Under the pieces are notes generated by a model. It saw only the letters and a program-made list of their open reading frames with translations. It did no database searches and was not told the DNA's origin. A stretch of 64,000 nt of DNA from Acidovorax sp. MR-S7 (GTDB taxonomy: Bacteria > Pseudomonadota > Gammaproteobacteria > Burkholderiales > Burkholderiaceae_C). Within the stretch, counting starts at the first letter, position 1. Each line of letters starts with the position of its first letter. The position numbers were made by a program, and so were the translations under genes. Below are positions 55,142 to 64,000 of this stretch, piece after piece. Where the stretch lies: positions 1 through 64,000 of the forward strand of contig NZ_DF238929.1 of the NCBI RefSeq assembly GCF_000400995.2, in the 5' to 3' direction.

Positions 55142-56461
55142 TAAATCCGTCGCGTCGTCCGGCGTGACCACCGTGTCCGGCACGCGGCTGGCGAGCACCT
55201 TGTCGATGGTCTTGCCGTCCATGTCCACCACCTCGAAGCGCCAGCCGCCCCACTGCACGGTGTCGGTCACGCTGGGCAGCTTGCCGGTGAGCAGCATCAG
55301 CATGCCGCTCAGCGTGTGGTAGCGGCCGCGCTCTTCCTCGGGCACGCTCGCCAGGTTCAGGCGGTCCTTCAGCTCGGGCACGGGGATGTGGCCGTCGAGC
55401 AGCCAGGAGCCGTCCTCGCGCTCCACGGCCCAGGAGGTCTCGGGGTCGCGCGGCTGGAATTCGCCGATGATGGCCTCGATGATGTCCTGCACGGTGACGA
55501 TGCCCTGCACCTCGCCGTATTCGTCGATGACGAAGGCCATGTGCACGTCCGACTGGCGGAAGTCGTGCAGCAGCTCCATGGCGTTGATGGTCTCGGGCAC
55601 GTACAGCGCGGCCTGCAGGGGCTGCGCCATCAGCTCGCGGCCCTGCGCTTCCTCGCGCACCGCGTGCGCCAGCCACTGGCGGGCGCTGAGCACTCCCAGG
55701 ATGTTCTCCATGCCGCCGCGCACCACGGGAAAGCGCGCGTGGTTGGATTCCTCGATGAGCCGCAGGTTCTCCTCGAACGAGTCCTGCACGTCCAGCGCCA
55801 CCACGTCTGCGCGCGGCACCATGAGCGAGCCGATCTGCCGGTCGTCCAGGCGGAACACGTTGCGCACCATCTGGTGCTCGTGCGACTCGATCACGCCCGC
55901 GCTCGTGCCCTCGGCCAGCACGGCGTGGATCTCGTCCTCGGTCACGGTGGAGGGGTTCTCCTTCACGCCCAGCAGGCGCAGCAGCGCCCGCGTGGACAGC
56001 GACAGCAGCTGCACGAACGGCTTGGTGGCCATGGCCAGCCAGTTGATCGGGCGGGCCACCAGGCGCGCCAGCGTCTCGGGGTGGCTCTGGCCCAGGCGCT
56101 TGGGCACGAGCTCGCCCACGACGATGGAGAAGTAGGTGATGAGCACCACCACCAGGCCCGTGGCGGCGTAGCCCGCGGCCTTGGCCTCCACGCCCAGGCC
56201 GATGAGCCAATCGCCCAGCGGCTTGGCCAGCGCCGATTCGCCCACGATGCCGTTGAGCACGCCGATGGAGGTGATGCCGATCTGGATGGTGGAGAGAAAG
56301 CGCGTAGGGTCCTCGCCCAGCTTGGCGGCGGCGATGGCGCCGCTATCGCCCTCATCGATCAGCTTCTGCAGGCGCGCCTTGCGTGCCGAAACCAGTGCCA
56401 GCTCGGACATGGCGAACAGTCCATTGAGCAGGATGAGGGCGAACAGTATTGCTATTTCCAT
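55139..56461 (-). CDS. Hemolysin-family protein (CNNM, CBS pair, CorC/HlyC domain)
   Basis: A 440-residue inner-membrane protein. The N-terminal DUF21/CNNM transmembrane domain (MEIAILFALILLNGLFAMSELALVSARKARL, residues 1-31 as a region; three to four helices) is followed by a CBS pair (VMVLDVQDSFEENLRLIEESNHARFPVVRG, region) and a C-terminal CorC/HlyC transporter-associated domain (VWQGGWRFEVVDMDGKTIDKVLASR-like). Family members handle magnesium or cobalt ions, or stabilise membranes; hemolysin is a historical name. Confidence 0.9.
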
Positions 56462-56641
56462 AAGTGGGAAGCCCGTGGCGCTCCCGTGGTGTGAAGATGC
56501 AGAAATTGTAAGAAGCCCTGCATTGTGCGGGGAATTGCCGGCGCGTGGCGCATGCCCCGCCGGCCACTCGGCATTGCAATATGCATGCCAAATTGGCCTG
56601 CAGCGCCCGCCAGCCGGGCGCGAGGCGCTATCAAAACCGCA

Positions 56642-57637
56642 TCAACGGCCGGCAGGGCCGGTCTCCGGGCGGCGCTCGGAGATTTCCAGGCCGGTGGCGG
56701 CATCGATCTTCAGGCCCTTGGGCAGAGGGAACTTCACGGTCTCCTCGATGCCGTCCATCTTGCGCACGGCCACGGCGCCCAGCTCCTTGATGCGCGCGAT
56801 CACCGCCTGCACCAGCACTTCCGGCGCCGAGGCGCCGGCCGTCAGGCCCACGCGCGCGACGCCGTCGAACCATTCGTGGCGCAGCTCGGAGGCAGAGTCG
56901 ACCATGTAGGCCGGCGTGCCCAGGCGCGCGGCCAGCTCGCGCAGGCGGTTGCTGTTGGAGCTGGTGGGGCTGCCCACCACGATGACCAAGTCCACCTGCG
57001 GGCTGAGCAGCTTCACCGCATCCTGGCGGTTCTGCGTGGCGTAGCAGATGTCCTGCTGCTTGGGCTCGCGGATGCTGGGAAAGCGCGCGCGTACGGCGGC
57101 AGTGATCTCGGCCGCGTCGTCCACACTCAGGGTGGTCTGCGTGACCACCGCCAGCTTGGCCGTCTGGCCGGGCTGCACGCGCGCCACGTCCTGCACGTCT
57201 TCGACCAGGTGGATGCCGTGGTCGAGCTGGCCCATCGTGCCCTCGACCTCCGGGTGGCCCTTGTGGCCGATCATGATGAACTCGTAGCCCTCGCGGGCGA
57301 GCTTGGCCACCTCCACGTGCACCTTGGTCACCAGCGGGCAGGTGGCGTCGAAGACCGAAAAGCCCCGCGCGTGCGCCTCGGCCTCCACCGCCTTGCTCAC
57401 GCCGTGGGCGGAGAAGACCAGCGTGGCGCCGGGCGGCACCTCGGCCAGGTCCTCGATGAAGATCGCGCCCTTGGCCTTGAGGTCGTTCACCACGTAGGTG
57501 TTGTGCACGATCTCGTGGCGCACGTAGATTGGCGCGCCGAACTTGGCCAGCGCGCGCTCGACGATCTCGATCGCCCGGTCCACGCCCGCGCAAAAGCCGC
57601 GCGGCTCGGCCAGGACGATCTCCTGCGGCTTGTCCAT
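56642..57637 (-). CDS. ispH: 4-hydroxy-3-methylbut-2-enyl diphosphate reductase
   Basis: The last step of the MEP isoprenoid pathway: reduces HMBPP to IPP and DMAPP with a 4Fe-4S cluster. The three cluster Cys are C16 in [11 protein letters not shown], the one in [10 protein letters not shown] and the one in [28 protein letters not shown] and EEV-type C-terminal parts complete the family. 331 residues. Its ATG overlaps the upstream FKBP stop by one base (TGATG). Confidence 0.97.
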   Translation of the reverse strand: MDKPQEIVLAEPRGFCAGVDRAIEIVERALAKFGAPIYVRHEIVHNTYVVNDLKAKGAIFIEDLAEVPPGATLVFSAHGVSKAVEAEAHARGFSVFDATCPLVTKVHVEVAKLAREGYEFIMIGHKGHPEVEGTMGQLDHGIHLVEDVQDVARVQPGQTAKLAVVTQTTLSVDDAAEITAAVRARFPSIREPKQQDICYATQNRQDAVKLLSPQVDLVIVVGSPTSSNSNRLRELAARLGTPAYMVDSASELRHEWFDGVARVGLTAGASAPEVLVQAVIARIKELGAVAVRKMDGIEETVKFPLPKGLKIDAATGLEISERRPETGPAGR

Positions 57638-58119
57638 CACAGCACGCCGATGATCTGCACCTCGAACGTGACGGGCACGCCCGCCAGCGGGTGGTTGAAG
57701 TCGAAGCGCACCGCGCCCTCGCCTTCGCCCTCCGCGCGTACCTCCAGCACCACGCCCGCGAACTGGCCCGTGCCATCGGGGGTGGGGAACTGCACCACGT
57801 CGCCCAAGGTGTATTCCTCGTGCGGGTCGCCCAGCTCCTGCAGCAGCTTCCTGGCCACCCACTGTTGCATGTCGGGGTTGCGCTCGCCGAACGCCTCGCC
57901 GGCGGCCAGCTCGAAGGTGGCGCGCGCGCCCTCGGCTAGGCCGATCAGGCGCTGCTCCACGGCGGGCGACAGCTCGCCCGCGCCCACGGAGAGCGTGGCG
58001 GGCTTGTCGTCGAAGGTGTTGATCACGTCGCCCGCCGGGCCGGCCAGACGGTAGTGCAGCGTGAGGAACGAGCCCTGCTGCACGGTGGGCGCGGGGGCTT
58101 GGGAAGGGTCGGCGGTCAT
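57637..58119 (-). CDS. FKBP-type peptidyl-prolyl cis-trans isomerase (SlpA/SlyD type)
   Basis: A 160-residue cytoplasmic folding helper. The FKBP fold is split by an insert-in-flap as in Slp[40 protein letters not shown], the flap region ([23 protein letters not shown]), and the end [21 protein letters not shown]. It lacks the His-rich tail of SlyD, so SlpA is more likely. The slpA-ispH pair is conserved in many proteobacteria. Confidence 0.93.
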   Translation of the reverse strand: MTADPSQAPAPTVQQGSFLTLHYRLAGPAGDVINTFDDKPATLSVGAGELSPAVEQRLIGLAEGARATFELAAGEAFGERNPDMQQWVARKLLQELGDPHEEYTLGDVVQFPTPDGTGQFAGVVLEVRAEGEGEGAVRFDFNHPLAGVPVTFEVQIIGVL

Positions 58120-58168
58120 ACGGGCTCTCGATAAACTGGCCTGCATTGTAGAAAACCGGGCCATTCCC

Positions 58169-58846
58169 ATGCCGCTCAAAGACCTGCCTGCCGACGCGCA
58201 GCCGCGCGAAAAGCTCCTGGCCAAGGGCCCCGCTGCGCTGGCCGACGCCGAGCTGCTCGCCATCGTGCTGCGCACCGGCACCGCCGGGCGCGGCGTGCTG
58301 CAGATGGCCGGCGAGTTGCTGGAGCGCTTCGGCGGCATCGCCGGGCTGCTGCACGCGCAGGCCGACGACCTGCGCCACTTCAAGGGCCTGGGCGGCACCG
58401 CCAAGCGCGCCGAGCTGGTGGCGGTGCTGGAACTGGCGCGCCGCGCACTGGCCCAGCAGTTGCGCGAGCGCGAGGTGTTCGACTCGCCCCAGGCCGTGCG
58501 CCACTACCTGCAGCTGCACCTGGCGGCGCGCCCGCACGAGGTGTTCGCCGTGCTGTTCCTCGACGGCGCCCACCGCCTGATCGCCATGGAGGAGCTGTTC
58601 CGCGGCACGCTCACCCAGACCAGCGTCTACCCGCGCGAAGTGGTCCTGCGCGCCCTGCACCACCATGCCGCCGCCGTGGTGCTGGCGCACAACCACCCCA
58701 GCGGCAGCGTGCAGCCCAGCCGCGCCGACGAGGCGCTGACCCAGACCCTCAAGGCCGCGCTGGGCCTGATCGACGTGCGCGTGCTGGACCACGTGATCGT
58801 CGCGCCCGGCGCCTCGCTCTCGATGGCCGAGCAGGGGCTGGTATGA
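58169..58846 (+). CDS. radC: RadC-family JAMM protein
   Basis: A 225-residue protein with an N-terminal HhH-like region ([30 protein letters not shown]) and the C-terminal JAMM/MPN+ metal site: HNHPSG followed by SRAD (residues about 178-190). Despite the name, a DNA-repair role in E. coli was not confirmed; the JAMM site points to a metal-dependent hydrolase. ATG at 58169; its stop overlaps the next gene by four bases. Confidence 0.93.
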   Translation: MPLKDLPADAQPREKLLAKGPAALADAELLAIVLRTGTAGRGVLQMAGELLERFGGIAGLLHAQADDLRHFKGLGGTAKRAELVAVLELARRALAQQLREREVFDSPQAVRHYLQLHLAARPHEVFAVLFLDGAHRLIAMEELFRGTLTQTSVYPREVVLRALHHHAAAVVLAHNHPSGSVQPSRADEALTQTLKAALGLIDVRVLDHVIVAPGASLSMAEQGLV

Positions 58847-60006
58847 GGCGGCTGGCCGGGCTGGCCGCCTGCGCCGCGGCCCTGCTGCTGGCCGGCTGCG
58901 CGCATCCCCCCGCGCCACCATCGGCGCCCGGCGCGGCCGCGCCGCTGCGCCTGATCGGCACCGCCACCCTGCCCCCCGGCACCACCTACGACGGCACGCC
59001 CGTGGGCGGCCTCTCGGGCATCGACTACGACCCGGCGCAGGACCTGTACCTGCTCATCAGCGACGACCGCTCCACCCACGCCCCGGCGCGCGTCTATACC
59101 GCCCGCCTGCGCTACACGGCCACGCAGCTCGCGCCGCCCGAGTTCACCGGCGTGCATACGCTGCGCCACGCCGGCGGCCGGCCCTTCGCGCCGCCCGCCC
59201 GGCCCGAGCCCGGCATGGACGTGCCCGACCCCGAGGCCGTGCGCTGGCGCCCCGGCAGCGGGCATTTCCTGTGGACCAGCGAGGGCGACTTCGCCCGCGG
59301 CTTCGGCCCGCAACTGCGCGAAAGCCGCGCCGACGGCAGCGCCGTGCGCGACATCACCCTGCCCGCCGCCTTCCAGCCCGCGCCCGGCGCGGGGCCGCGC
59401 GGCAACGGCACGCTGGAGGGCCTGGCCCTCGTGCCCGGCGGCCGCACCGCCTGGCTGGCGATGGAGCTGCCCTGGCGCCAGGACGGCCCGCCCGCCACGC
59501 CCGCGTCGCCCGGCGCCCCGGTGCGCTTCACCGCCATCGACGTGGACAGCGGCCGGCCCCTGCGCCAGATCGCCTACCAGCCCGACGCCGTGCCCCACGC
59601 GCGCCGCGTGCCCGTGGGGCCGCAGATGAACGGCGTGAGCGAGATCCTGGCCGACGGCCCGCACCACCTGCTGGTGCTCGAGCGCGCCTACAGCGCGGGC
59701 GTGGGCGTGTCCGCGCGCCTGTACCGCATCGACACGCGCGAGGGCCAGGACACGCTGGCCCTGCCCATGCTGGCCGCCGCCGCCGCGCCCAAGACCCTGG
59801 TGGCCGACTTCGCCGCGCTCGGCCTGGCCGTGGACAACCTCGAAGGCATGGCCTGGGGCCCGCCCCTGCCCGGCGGCGGCTGCGTGCTGGTCTTCGTGAG
59901 CGACGACAACTTCAACCCCGCACAGGTCACGCAGTTCATCGCGGTGCAATACCTGGAACCCCAGGGCGGGCAAGGGCGATGCGGTACAACCGCAGCCAGC
60001 CCATGA
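58843..60006 (+). CDS. Lipoprotein with phytase-like esterase domain
   Basis: A 387-residue outer-envelope lipoprotein. The N-terminal signal peptide ends with the lipobox LLLAGC (about residues 15-20). The body is the phytase-like beta-propeller domain ([22 protein letters not shown] near the start, [30 protein letters not shown] near the end). The members may hydrolyse phosphate esters, but the substrate is unknown. Coupled to radC and the following Smr gene by ATGA overlaps. Confidence 0.88.
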   Translation: MRRLAGLAACAAALLLAGCAHPPAPPSAPGAAAPLRLIGTATLPPGTTYDGTPVGGLSGIDYDPAQDLYLLISDDRSTHAPARVYTARLRYTATQLAPPEFTGVHTLRHAGGRPFAPPARPEPGMDVPDPEAVRWRPGSGHFLWTSEGDFARGFGPQLRESRADGSAVRDITLPAAFQPAPGAGPRGNGTLEGLALVPGGRTAWLAMELPWRQDGPPATPASPGAPVRFTAIDVDSGRPLRQIAYQPDAVPHARRVPVGPQMNGVSEILADGPHHLLVLERAYSAGVGVSARLYRIDTREGQDTLALPMLAAAAAPKTLVADFAALGLAVDNLEGMAWGPPLPGGGCVLVFVSDDNFNPAQVTQFIAVQYLEPQGGQGRCGTTAASP

Positions 60007-60656
60007 ACGCCCTGACCGCCCGCTCCTTCGCCGACCTCAAGCCCCTGCGCCGTGCGCTGCAGGAGGCCGCCGTCCGGCAGGCCGAACGCGAGCGCCAGCG
60101 CCGCGAGGCGCAGCAGCGCGCGCACGCCGAGCGGCACCTGTTCCAGGACGCGGTCGGCCCCGTGCAGCCCCTCAAGGGCCAGCACGAGCGCCACTGGCAC
60201 CTGCCCGCGCCGCCCGAGCCCCTGCCCGTGCAGCGCACGCTGGACGAGGAACGCGTGCTGCGCGAGTCGCTGAGCGACGAATTCGACGTGAGCACCCTGC
60301 TGGACGTGGACGACCAGCTCAGCTTCCGCCGCCCCGGCATCGGCCTGGACGTGACGCGCCGCCTGCGCGCGGGGCACTGGAGCATCCAGCGCCAGCTCGA
60401 CCTGCACGGCCTGCGCACCGACGAGGCGCGCGAGGCGCTGGGCGAATTCATCCGCCTGGCGCACCGCACCGGCCTGCGCTGCGTGCGCGTGGTGCACGGC
60501 AAGGGCCTGGGCTCGCCGGGGCGCATGCCGGTACTCAAGAGCCGCGTGCAGCGCTGGCTGGTGCAGAAGAAGGAAGTGCTGGCCTTCGTGCAGGCCCGCC
60601 CGGCCGACGGCGGTGCCGGCGCGCTGGTGGTGCTGCTGCAGCCGGGATGCCGCTGA
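60003..60656 (+). CDS. Smr-domain protein
   Basis: A 217-residue protein with an N-terminal Arg/Glu-rich coiled coil and a C-terminal Smr (small MutS-related) domain: LDLHGLRTDEAREAL near residue 135 and VVHGKGLGSPGRMPVLKSRVQRWL near residue 160. Smr domains are DNA- or RNA-nicking nucleases. It is the third gene of the radC transcript, its ATG overlapping the previous stop. Confidence 0.92.
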   Translation: MNALTARSFADLKPLRRALQEAAVRQAERERQRREAQQRAHAERHLFQDAVGPVQPLKGQHERHWHLPAPPEPLPVQRTLDEERVLRESLSDEFDVSTLLDVDDQLSFRRPGIGLDVTRRLRAGHWSIQRQLDLHGLRTDEAREALGEFIRLAHRTGLRCVRVVHGKGLGSPGRMPVLKSRVQRWLVQKKEVLAFVQARPADGGAGALVVLLQPGCR

Positions 60657-60668
60657 AAGATACCAGCC

Positions 60669-60722
60669 GAATCGGCCTCCAGCGCTTGCTGGACAAGCGC
60701 TAGCAGCTCTCTTTTCAGGAGT
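60669..60722 (+). repeat. Dispersed palindromic element, copy 11
   Basis: AATCGGCCTCCAGCGCTTG, CTGGA, CAAGCGCTAGCAGCTCTC and TTTTCAGGAG. Both arms are intact except one base. It lies 13 bases after the Smr stop. Confidence 0.87.
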
Positions 60723-60836
60723 ATTCCAGGCCATACCGGCGACCTGTGCCTGCGGGCCCACGGGCCGCCGTCTGACGCGGCGCAAGCGTTCCGCCCCTTA
60801 CCTTCACACCACGATTCAACTCGTCAGGAGCGGACC

Positions 60837-61127
60837 ATGCTGCAGAGATTCTTCAACCCTTCCGTGATCTACACACGCCGGGCCCAGCGCTGCCTCGACG
60901 ACGCCCGCATGGCGGCCCTGGAGCACGAGTGCGCCGCCGAGCACCACACGGCCCTGGCGCGCATGTACCGCGAACGCGTGGCGCGCCTGGAACGCGAGAT
61001 GTCTCCTGCGCAAGAGCCCAGCGTGATCCTCGACCCCGCCCTGCATCCGCGCGTGGCCACGCTGCGGCGCGGCGACGGGGGCGCGGTGCAGCAACCCTAC
61101 CTGGCGCAGAACGCTGCGGCGAGCTAG
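60837..61127 (+). CDS. Small hypothetical protein (96 aa)
   Basis: I do not recognise a family. The protein is mostly helical and charged (LQRFFNPSVIYTRRAQRCLDDARMAALEHE, EREMSPAQEP, regions), with no membrane segment. AGGAG lies six bases upstream of ATG. Its stop overlaps the stop of the convergent truncated globin gene (61124-61127). Confidence 0.72.
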   Translation: MLQRFFNPSVIYTRRAQRCLDDARMAALEHECAAEHHTALARMYRERVARLEREMSPAQEPSVILDPALHPRVATLRRGDGGAVQQPYLAQNAAAS

Positions 61128-61528
61128 CCGCCGCGGTTGCGCATCCAGTCGGCCGTGCCCATGAAGCTCTCGTTCAGGCGCGCACGCAGCGCCTCGGGCA
61201 CGCCCGTCTCGCCCATGGCCTGGTCCATGCAGGCCACCCATTGGTCGCGCTCCAGGATACCGATCGAAAAAGGCAGGTGCCGCATGCGCAGGCGCGGGTG
61301 GCCGAAGCGGCTTTGGTAATGGTCGGGTCCGCCGAGCCAGCCGCAGAGAAACCAGAACAGCTTGTCGCGCGCGTCCTGCAGCGTGCTGCCGTGGGCCGCG
61401 CGCAGCTCGGCGTAGGCGGGCTCCAGGTCCATGAGGTCGTAGAAACGGTCCACCAGCTGGCGGACCTTGTCTTCGCCGCCCAGCCATTCGAAGGGCGTGG
61501 CAGGCGGCTGCGGTGCGGGAGTGGACAT
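61124..61528 (-). CDS. Group 2 truncated hemoglobin
   Basis: A 134-residue heme protein with the TrHb2 pattern: FEWLGGEDKVRQLVDRFYDLM at the N-terminus, FLCGWLGGPDHYQSRFGHPRLRMRHLPFSIG with the proximal His, and Trp in WVACMDQAM. The C-terminal STP-type end DWMRNRGG follows. These globins bind oxygen or nitric oxide. ATG at 61528 was chosen; a longer open frame upstream lacks similarity. Confidence 0.92.
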   Translation of the reverse strand: MSTPAPQPPATPFEWLGGEDKVRQLVDRFYDLMDLEPAYAELRAAHGSTLQDARDKLFWFLCGWLGGPDHYQSRFGHPRLRMRHLPFSIGILERDQWVACMDQAMGETGVPEALRARLNESFMGTADWMRNRGG

Positions 61529-61545
61529 GCCCGCGATTGTAGGAA

Positions 61546-61929
61546 TCAGCGCCGTGCCTGCTCGGCCTTGGACTGGCAGGCGATGCAGCGCGCGGCATGC
61601 GGCTGGGCCAGCAGGCGCGCCGCGCCCACGCCCTGGCCGCAGTCGGTGCACTCACCGTAGCTGCCGTCCGCCATGCGCTCCAGCGCGGCGCGCACGGCCA
61701 CCAGCTCGTCGTGGTCGCGTGCGGCCTCGGCGTCGCGCACCACGCCTTCGGCCATGCGGTTGGCCTGGTCGCGCGGGCTGCCCGCGGATTCGGCATTGCC
61801 GGCGCTGGAGGCGACGGCCAGGGTGTCGCGCTGCACTTGGCCCAGCTCGCGCAGCAGCTGCTGCTGGCGTTGCTCCAGCACGGTGCGCAGATGCGCGCGC
61901 TGGGAATCGGAAAGGGTGGTGGTGTTCAT
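61546..61929 (-). CDS. DksA/TraR-family zinc-finger protein
   Basis: A 127-residue protein. A coiled-coil region (RTVLEQRQQQLLRELGQVQRD) precedes the C-terminal zinc finger with CTDC and CIAC. DksA proteins bind RNA polymerase and work with ppGpp; this short version is a paralogue whose role is not established. It follows the globin gene in the same direction, 17 bases apart. Confidence 0.9.
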   Translation of the reverse strand: MNTTTLSDSQRAHLRTVLEQRQQQLLRELGQVQRDTLAVASSAGNAESAGSPRDQANRMAEGVVRDAEAARDHDELVAVRAALERMADGSYGECTDCGQGVGAARLLAQPHAARCIACQSKAEQARR

Positions 61930-61972
61930 GGGCCCAGCATGCCAGCGGCGGCGCGGGGCATGTTGATGCGCA

Positions 61973-63520
61973 TCAAGCCACGCCGCCCGTGCCGGCCAGC
62001 CAGCGCCGGTGCAGCGCGTCCACATCCACCTCGGTGCCCGTGTCCACGTCCAGCGCCAGCGCGCGCTCCTCGGGCGCGAGGGGCTCGGCCGTGTCCTGCT
62101 GGCGCGCGAGTACGGGCAGGTCGGCCTCGGACGGGTCGGCGCCCTGCGCGCGGCGGCGGGCCACGCGCTCGCGCAGGCGGTCCGGGTCCGCGTGGCAATG
62201 CAGGATGGCGTAGGGCACGCCCAGCGCGCGCGCCAGCGCGTGGAAGGCGTCGCGCTCGGCGCGGCGCAGGAAGGCCGCGTCCACGATCACCGGGTAGCCC
62301 GCCTGCAGCGCGGCGCGCGCCCATTCGCCCAGGCGCGCGAAAGTGCGGGCCGTCGCCTCGGGCGTGTAGATGTCCACGCCGTGCGCGGCCGAGTCGGCCA
62401 GCGCCGGCAGGCCGTGCAGGCGCTTGCGCTCCACGTCCGAGCGCAGGCGCACGGCGCCCGCCGCCGCGAGCAGGCGCGCGGCCACGGTGGATTTGCCCGA
62501 GCCCGACAGGCCGTGCGTGATGAGCAGGCGCGGCTGCCGGGGGGCGGCCAGCGCCTCGGCGCAGGCCAGGTAGTCCGGCCCCGGCTGCGGCGCCGCACCC
62601 TGCGCCGCACGCAGTTGTGCGGCCATGGCGCGCACCAGGGCGCGGTAGACCTCGTAGGGCCGCAGCACGTCCAGGCCTTCGTAGTCGCCGGTGGCGGCGA
62701 GGTAGGCGTCGAGGAAGCGCCATGCCAGCCCGGAGCGGCCGTGGGCGTGCAGGTCCATGGTGAAGAAGCCCGCGTCGGCCAGCGTGTCGGTCCAGCGCAG
62801 GGCGGGGCTGAACTCGATGCAGTCGAAGGCGGTGAGCGTGCCATCCAGGCACACCACGTTGCCCAGGTGCAGGTCGCCATGGCCTTCGCGCACGTGGCCG
62901 CCCGCACGGCGCTCGGCCCAGCGCTGCGCCAGCCGGCCGCGGCGCGCGCCGAACCACGCGCGCATCACCTGCAGGCCCGCGGCCTGCGCGCCGGGCAGCA
63001 GGGGCGCGAGGGTGTCGAACACGTCGTCGATGGCCCGCCCCACCTGCGCGGCCGAGCCCCAGGCGCTGCCCTCTCCCGTCGCGGGAGCGGCAGGCGCCTC
63101 GGCGTGCAGGCGCGCGATGCGCGCAGCGAAGCCGTCGAGCTGCGCCGGGTCCAGGCGGTTCGTGCGCACCAGGGCGTCCAGCTCGCTGCCGACGCAAAAG
63201 CGCCGCATGCGCAGCACCCAGTCGATGGCCTGGCTCTCATCACCCCCCTCGCCCGGCTGCCCCAGGCGCGGCGCCTGTGCGCTGCCGAGCAGGGGCAGCA
63301 CGTCCACATAGAGCGCGGGGGCGAGCCGGCGGTTCAGGCGCAGCTCTTCCTCGCAGTAGTGGCGGCGCGCCTCGATGGAACGGAAGTCGGCGAACGGCAG
63401 GCGGATGGGTTTCTTGAGCTTGTAGGCCCAGTCGCCGGCCAGCAGGATGCGGGACAGGTGCGTCTCGATGGCGGCATCGGCCCGCAAGGCGGCGCACAGG
63501 GCTTGCGTTTCATCAGTCAA
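61973..63520 (-). CDS. Bifunctional aminoglycoside-phosphotransferase-like / P-loop kinase
   Basis: A 515-residue protein with two parts. Residues 1-320 have the APH fold (HGDLHLGNVVCLDGTLTAFDCIEF is the catalytic loop region, with H, D and N and the metal-binding D). Residues 325-515 are a P-loop kinase with THGLSGSGKSTVAARLL. Proteins of this fusion are widespread and often named AAA-family ATPase; the substrates are unknown, and resistance is not implied. A palindromic element lies at the start of the gene. Confidence 0.88.
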   Translation of the reverse strand: MTDETQALCAALRADAAIETHLSRILLAGDWAYKLKKPIRLPFADFRSIEARRHYCEEELRLNRRLAPALYVDVLPLLGSAQAPRLGQPGEGGDESQAIDWVLRMRRFCVGSELDALVRTNRLDPAQLDGFAARIARLHAEAPAAPATGEGSAWGSAAQVGRAIDDVFDTLAPLLPGAQAAGLQVMRAWFGARRGRLAQRWAERRAGGHVREGHGDLHLGNVVCLDGTLTAFDCIEFSPALRWTDTLADAGFFTMDLHAHGRSGLAWRFLDAYLAATGDYEGLDVLRPYEVYRALVRAMAAQLRAAQGAAPQPGPDYLACAEALAAPRQPRLLITHGLSGSGKSTVAARLLAAAGAVRLRSDVERKRLHGLPALADSAAHGVDIYTPEATARTFARLGEWARAALQAGYPVIVDAAFLRRAERDAFHALARALGVPYAILHCHADPDRLRERVARRRAQGADPSEADLPVLARQQDTAEPLAPEERALALDVDTGTEVDVDALHRRWLAGTGGVA

Positions 63521-63570
63521 ATCGGCCTCCAGCGCTTGATAAACAAGCGCAAGCAGCTATTTAAAACATA
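63517..63570 (+). repeat. Dispersed palindromic element, copy 12
   Basis: CAAATCGGCCTCCAGCGCTTG, ATAAA, CAAGCGCAAGCAGCTATTTA (arms intact except the right outer bases). It overlaps the start region of the bifunctional kinase gene and reaches the stop of the FtsX-type permease gene. Confidence 0.87.
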
Positions 63571-63573
63571 GCA

Positions 63574-64000
63574 TCAGTCCGCCGCGCGGCGCAGGGTCTC
63601 GACCACCGGGCGGCGCAGCACCCCGCGCAGGCCCCACCAGCCGGCCGCCAGCGCCAGCAGCGCGCCGGCCAGCGCGCCGGCCAGGGGCACCCAGGGCCGC
63701 ACGGTCCAGGTGAAGTCGAACACGTAGCGCGCCAGCAGCCAGCCCACGGCCACGGCCACGCAGCTCGCCAGGAAGCCCGCGAGCAGGCCCACGCCGGCCA
63801 GCTCGGCGCGCTGCACCTGGCGCAGCAGCGCGGCGCGCGCGCCCACGGCACGCATGATGGCGAACTCGCGCGCGCGCTCCTCGCGCGTGGCGGTGACGGC
63901 GGCGAACAGCACGGCCAGCCCGGCCGCGAGCGTGAAGGCGAAGAGGAATTCCACCGCGCGCACCACCTGCGCCAGCACGCGCTGCACCTGCGACAGGGTG
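63574..64000 (-). CDS. FtsX-family ABC transporter permease (partial, C-terminal part)
   Basis: The frame is open to the right edge, so the gene starts beyond the window. About 140 C-terminal residues are seen, with three hydrophobic segments: VEFLFAFTLAAGLAVLFAAVTA, LAGVGLLAGFLASCVAVAVGWLLA and WVPLAGALAGALLALAAGWWGL. REERAREFAIMRAVGA is the conserved FtsX-domain loop. It belongs to the YbbP-type permeases that work with a YbbA-like ATPase. The stop lies next to copy 12 of the palindromic element. Confidence 0.87.
   Translation of the reverse strand, partial: TLSQVQRVLAQVVRAVEFLFAFTLAAGLAVLFAAVTATREERAREFAIMRAVGARAALLRQVQRAELAGVGLLAGFLASCVAVAVGWLLARYVFDFTWTVRPWVPLAGALAGALLALAAGWWGLRGVLRRPVVETLRRAAD

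Noticed and set aside
61973-63520. Aminoglycoside resistance gene
   Set aside because: The APH-like fold is fused to a P-loop kinase, a common housekeeping-type protein; there is no resistance context.

Overview
The window is high-GC DNA with dense, tightly packed genes and many 4-base stop/start overlaps. Gene content (tripartite tricarboxylate transporter genes, a ribF-ileS-lspA cluster, an HNH gene beside ribF, serS followed by tRNA-Ser, a CHASE2/FecR/response-regulator set) and a dispersed palindromic repeat of the type seen in Acidovorax relatives point to a betaproteobacterium of the family Comamonadaceae. This assignment is by recognition of gene families, not by database search.

Layout. 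0-10 kb: a divergent two-component pair, an HNH endonuclease, ribF, ileS, lspA and a phosphate transporter. 10-16 kb: a sodium symporter, then a solute-binding protein gene and an alpha/beta hydrolase gene that meet head to head with both 5' ends missing, a GntR regulator, a Nudix hydrolase, a quinone oxidoreductase and an EamA transporter. 16-24 kb: a GGDEF/EAL protein coupled to a periplasmic binding protein, an atypical SDR, another EamA exporter, and tctBA. 24-33 kb: an operon of DNA glycosylase, spermidine-synthase-like protein and GspE-type ATPase; a BigR/YgaV-like repressor with a DUF2892 protein and TatD; lolD with one lolC/E permease; a phosphoglycerate-mutase-like gene and recJ. 33-45 kb: two chemoreceptors, a PHP phosphatase, an Sua5/YciO protein, a site-2 protease, trpS, and a three-gene signalling module (OmpR-type regulator, LysM/FecR protein, CHASE2 kinase). 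45-53 kb: the NHEJ genes ku and ligD, then a lower-GC mobile island ending near tRNA-Ser(CGA). 53-64 kb: serS, CBS and CNNM proteins, ispH, an FKBP, radC, a phytase-like lipoprotein, an Smr protein, a truncated globin, a DksA/TraR protein, an APH/P-loop kinase and the start of an FtsX-type permease.

Main discoveries. (1) ligD is fused in frame at its ligase/polymerase domain boundary to the catalytic C-terminal half of a tyrosine recombinase, so the polymerase domain is gone and the island integrase is broken. (2) About twelve copies of one short palindromic element are scattered through the window. Most are intergenic, but one lies in frame inside a Nudix gene and one forms both the end of one gene and the start codon of recJ. 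Others supply stop codons or C-terminal residues of chemoreceptors. This behaviour resembles the protein-invading palindromic elements of Rickettsia. (3) At about 11,695 a deletion-like junction removes the 5' ends of two divergent genes at once.

The island (about 47.8-52.9 kb) holds a HigB/HigA toxin-antitoxin pair, several unknown small genes with overlapping ends, a RepA-like AAA ATPase with repeat-rich flanking DNA, and a membrane protein with a prepilin-like N-terminus.
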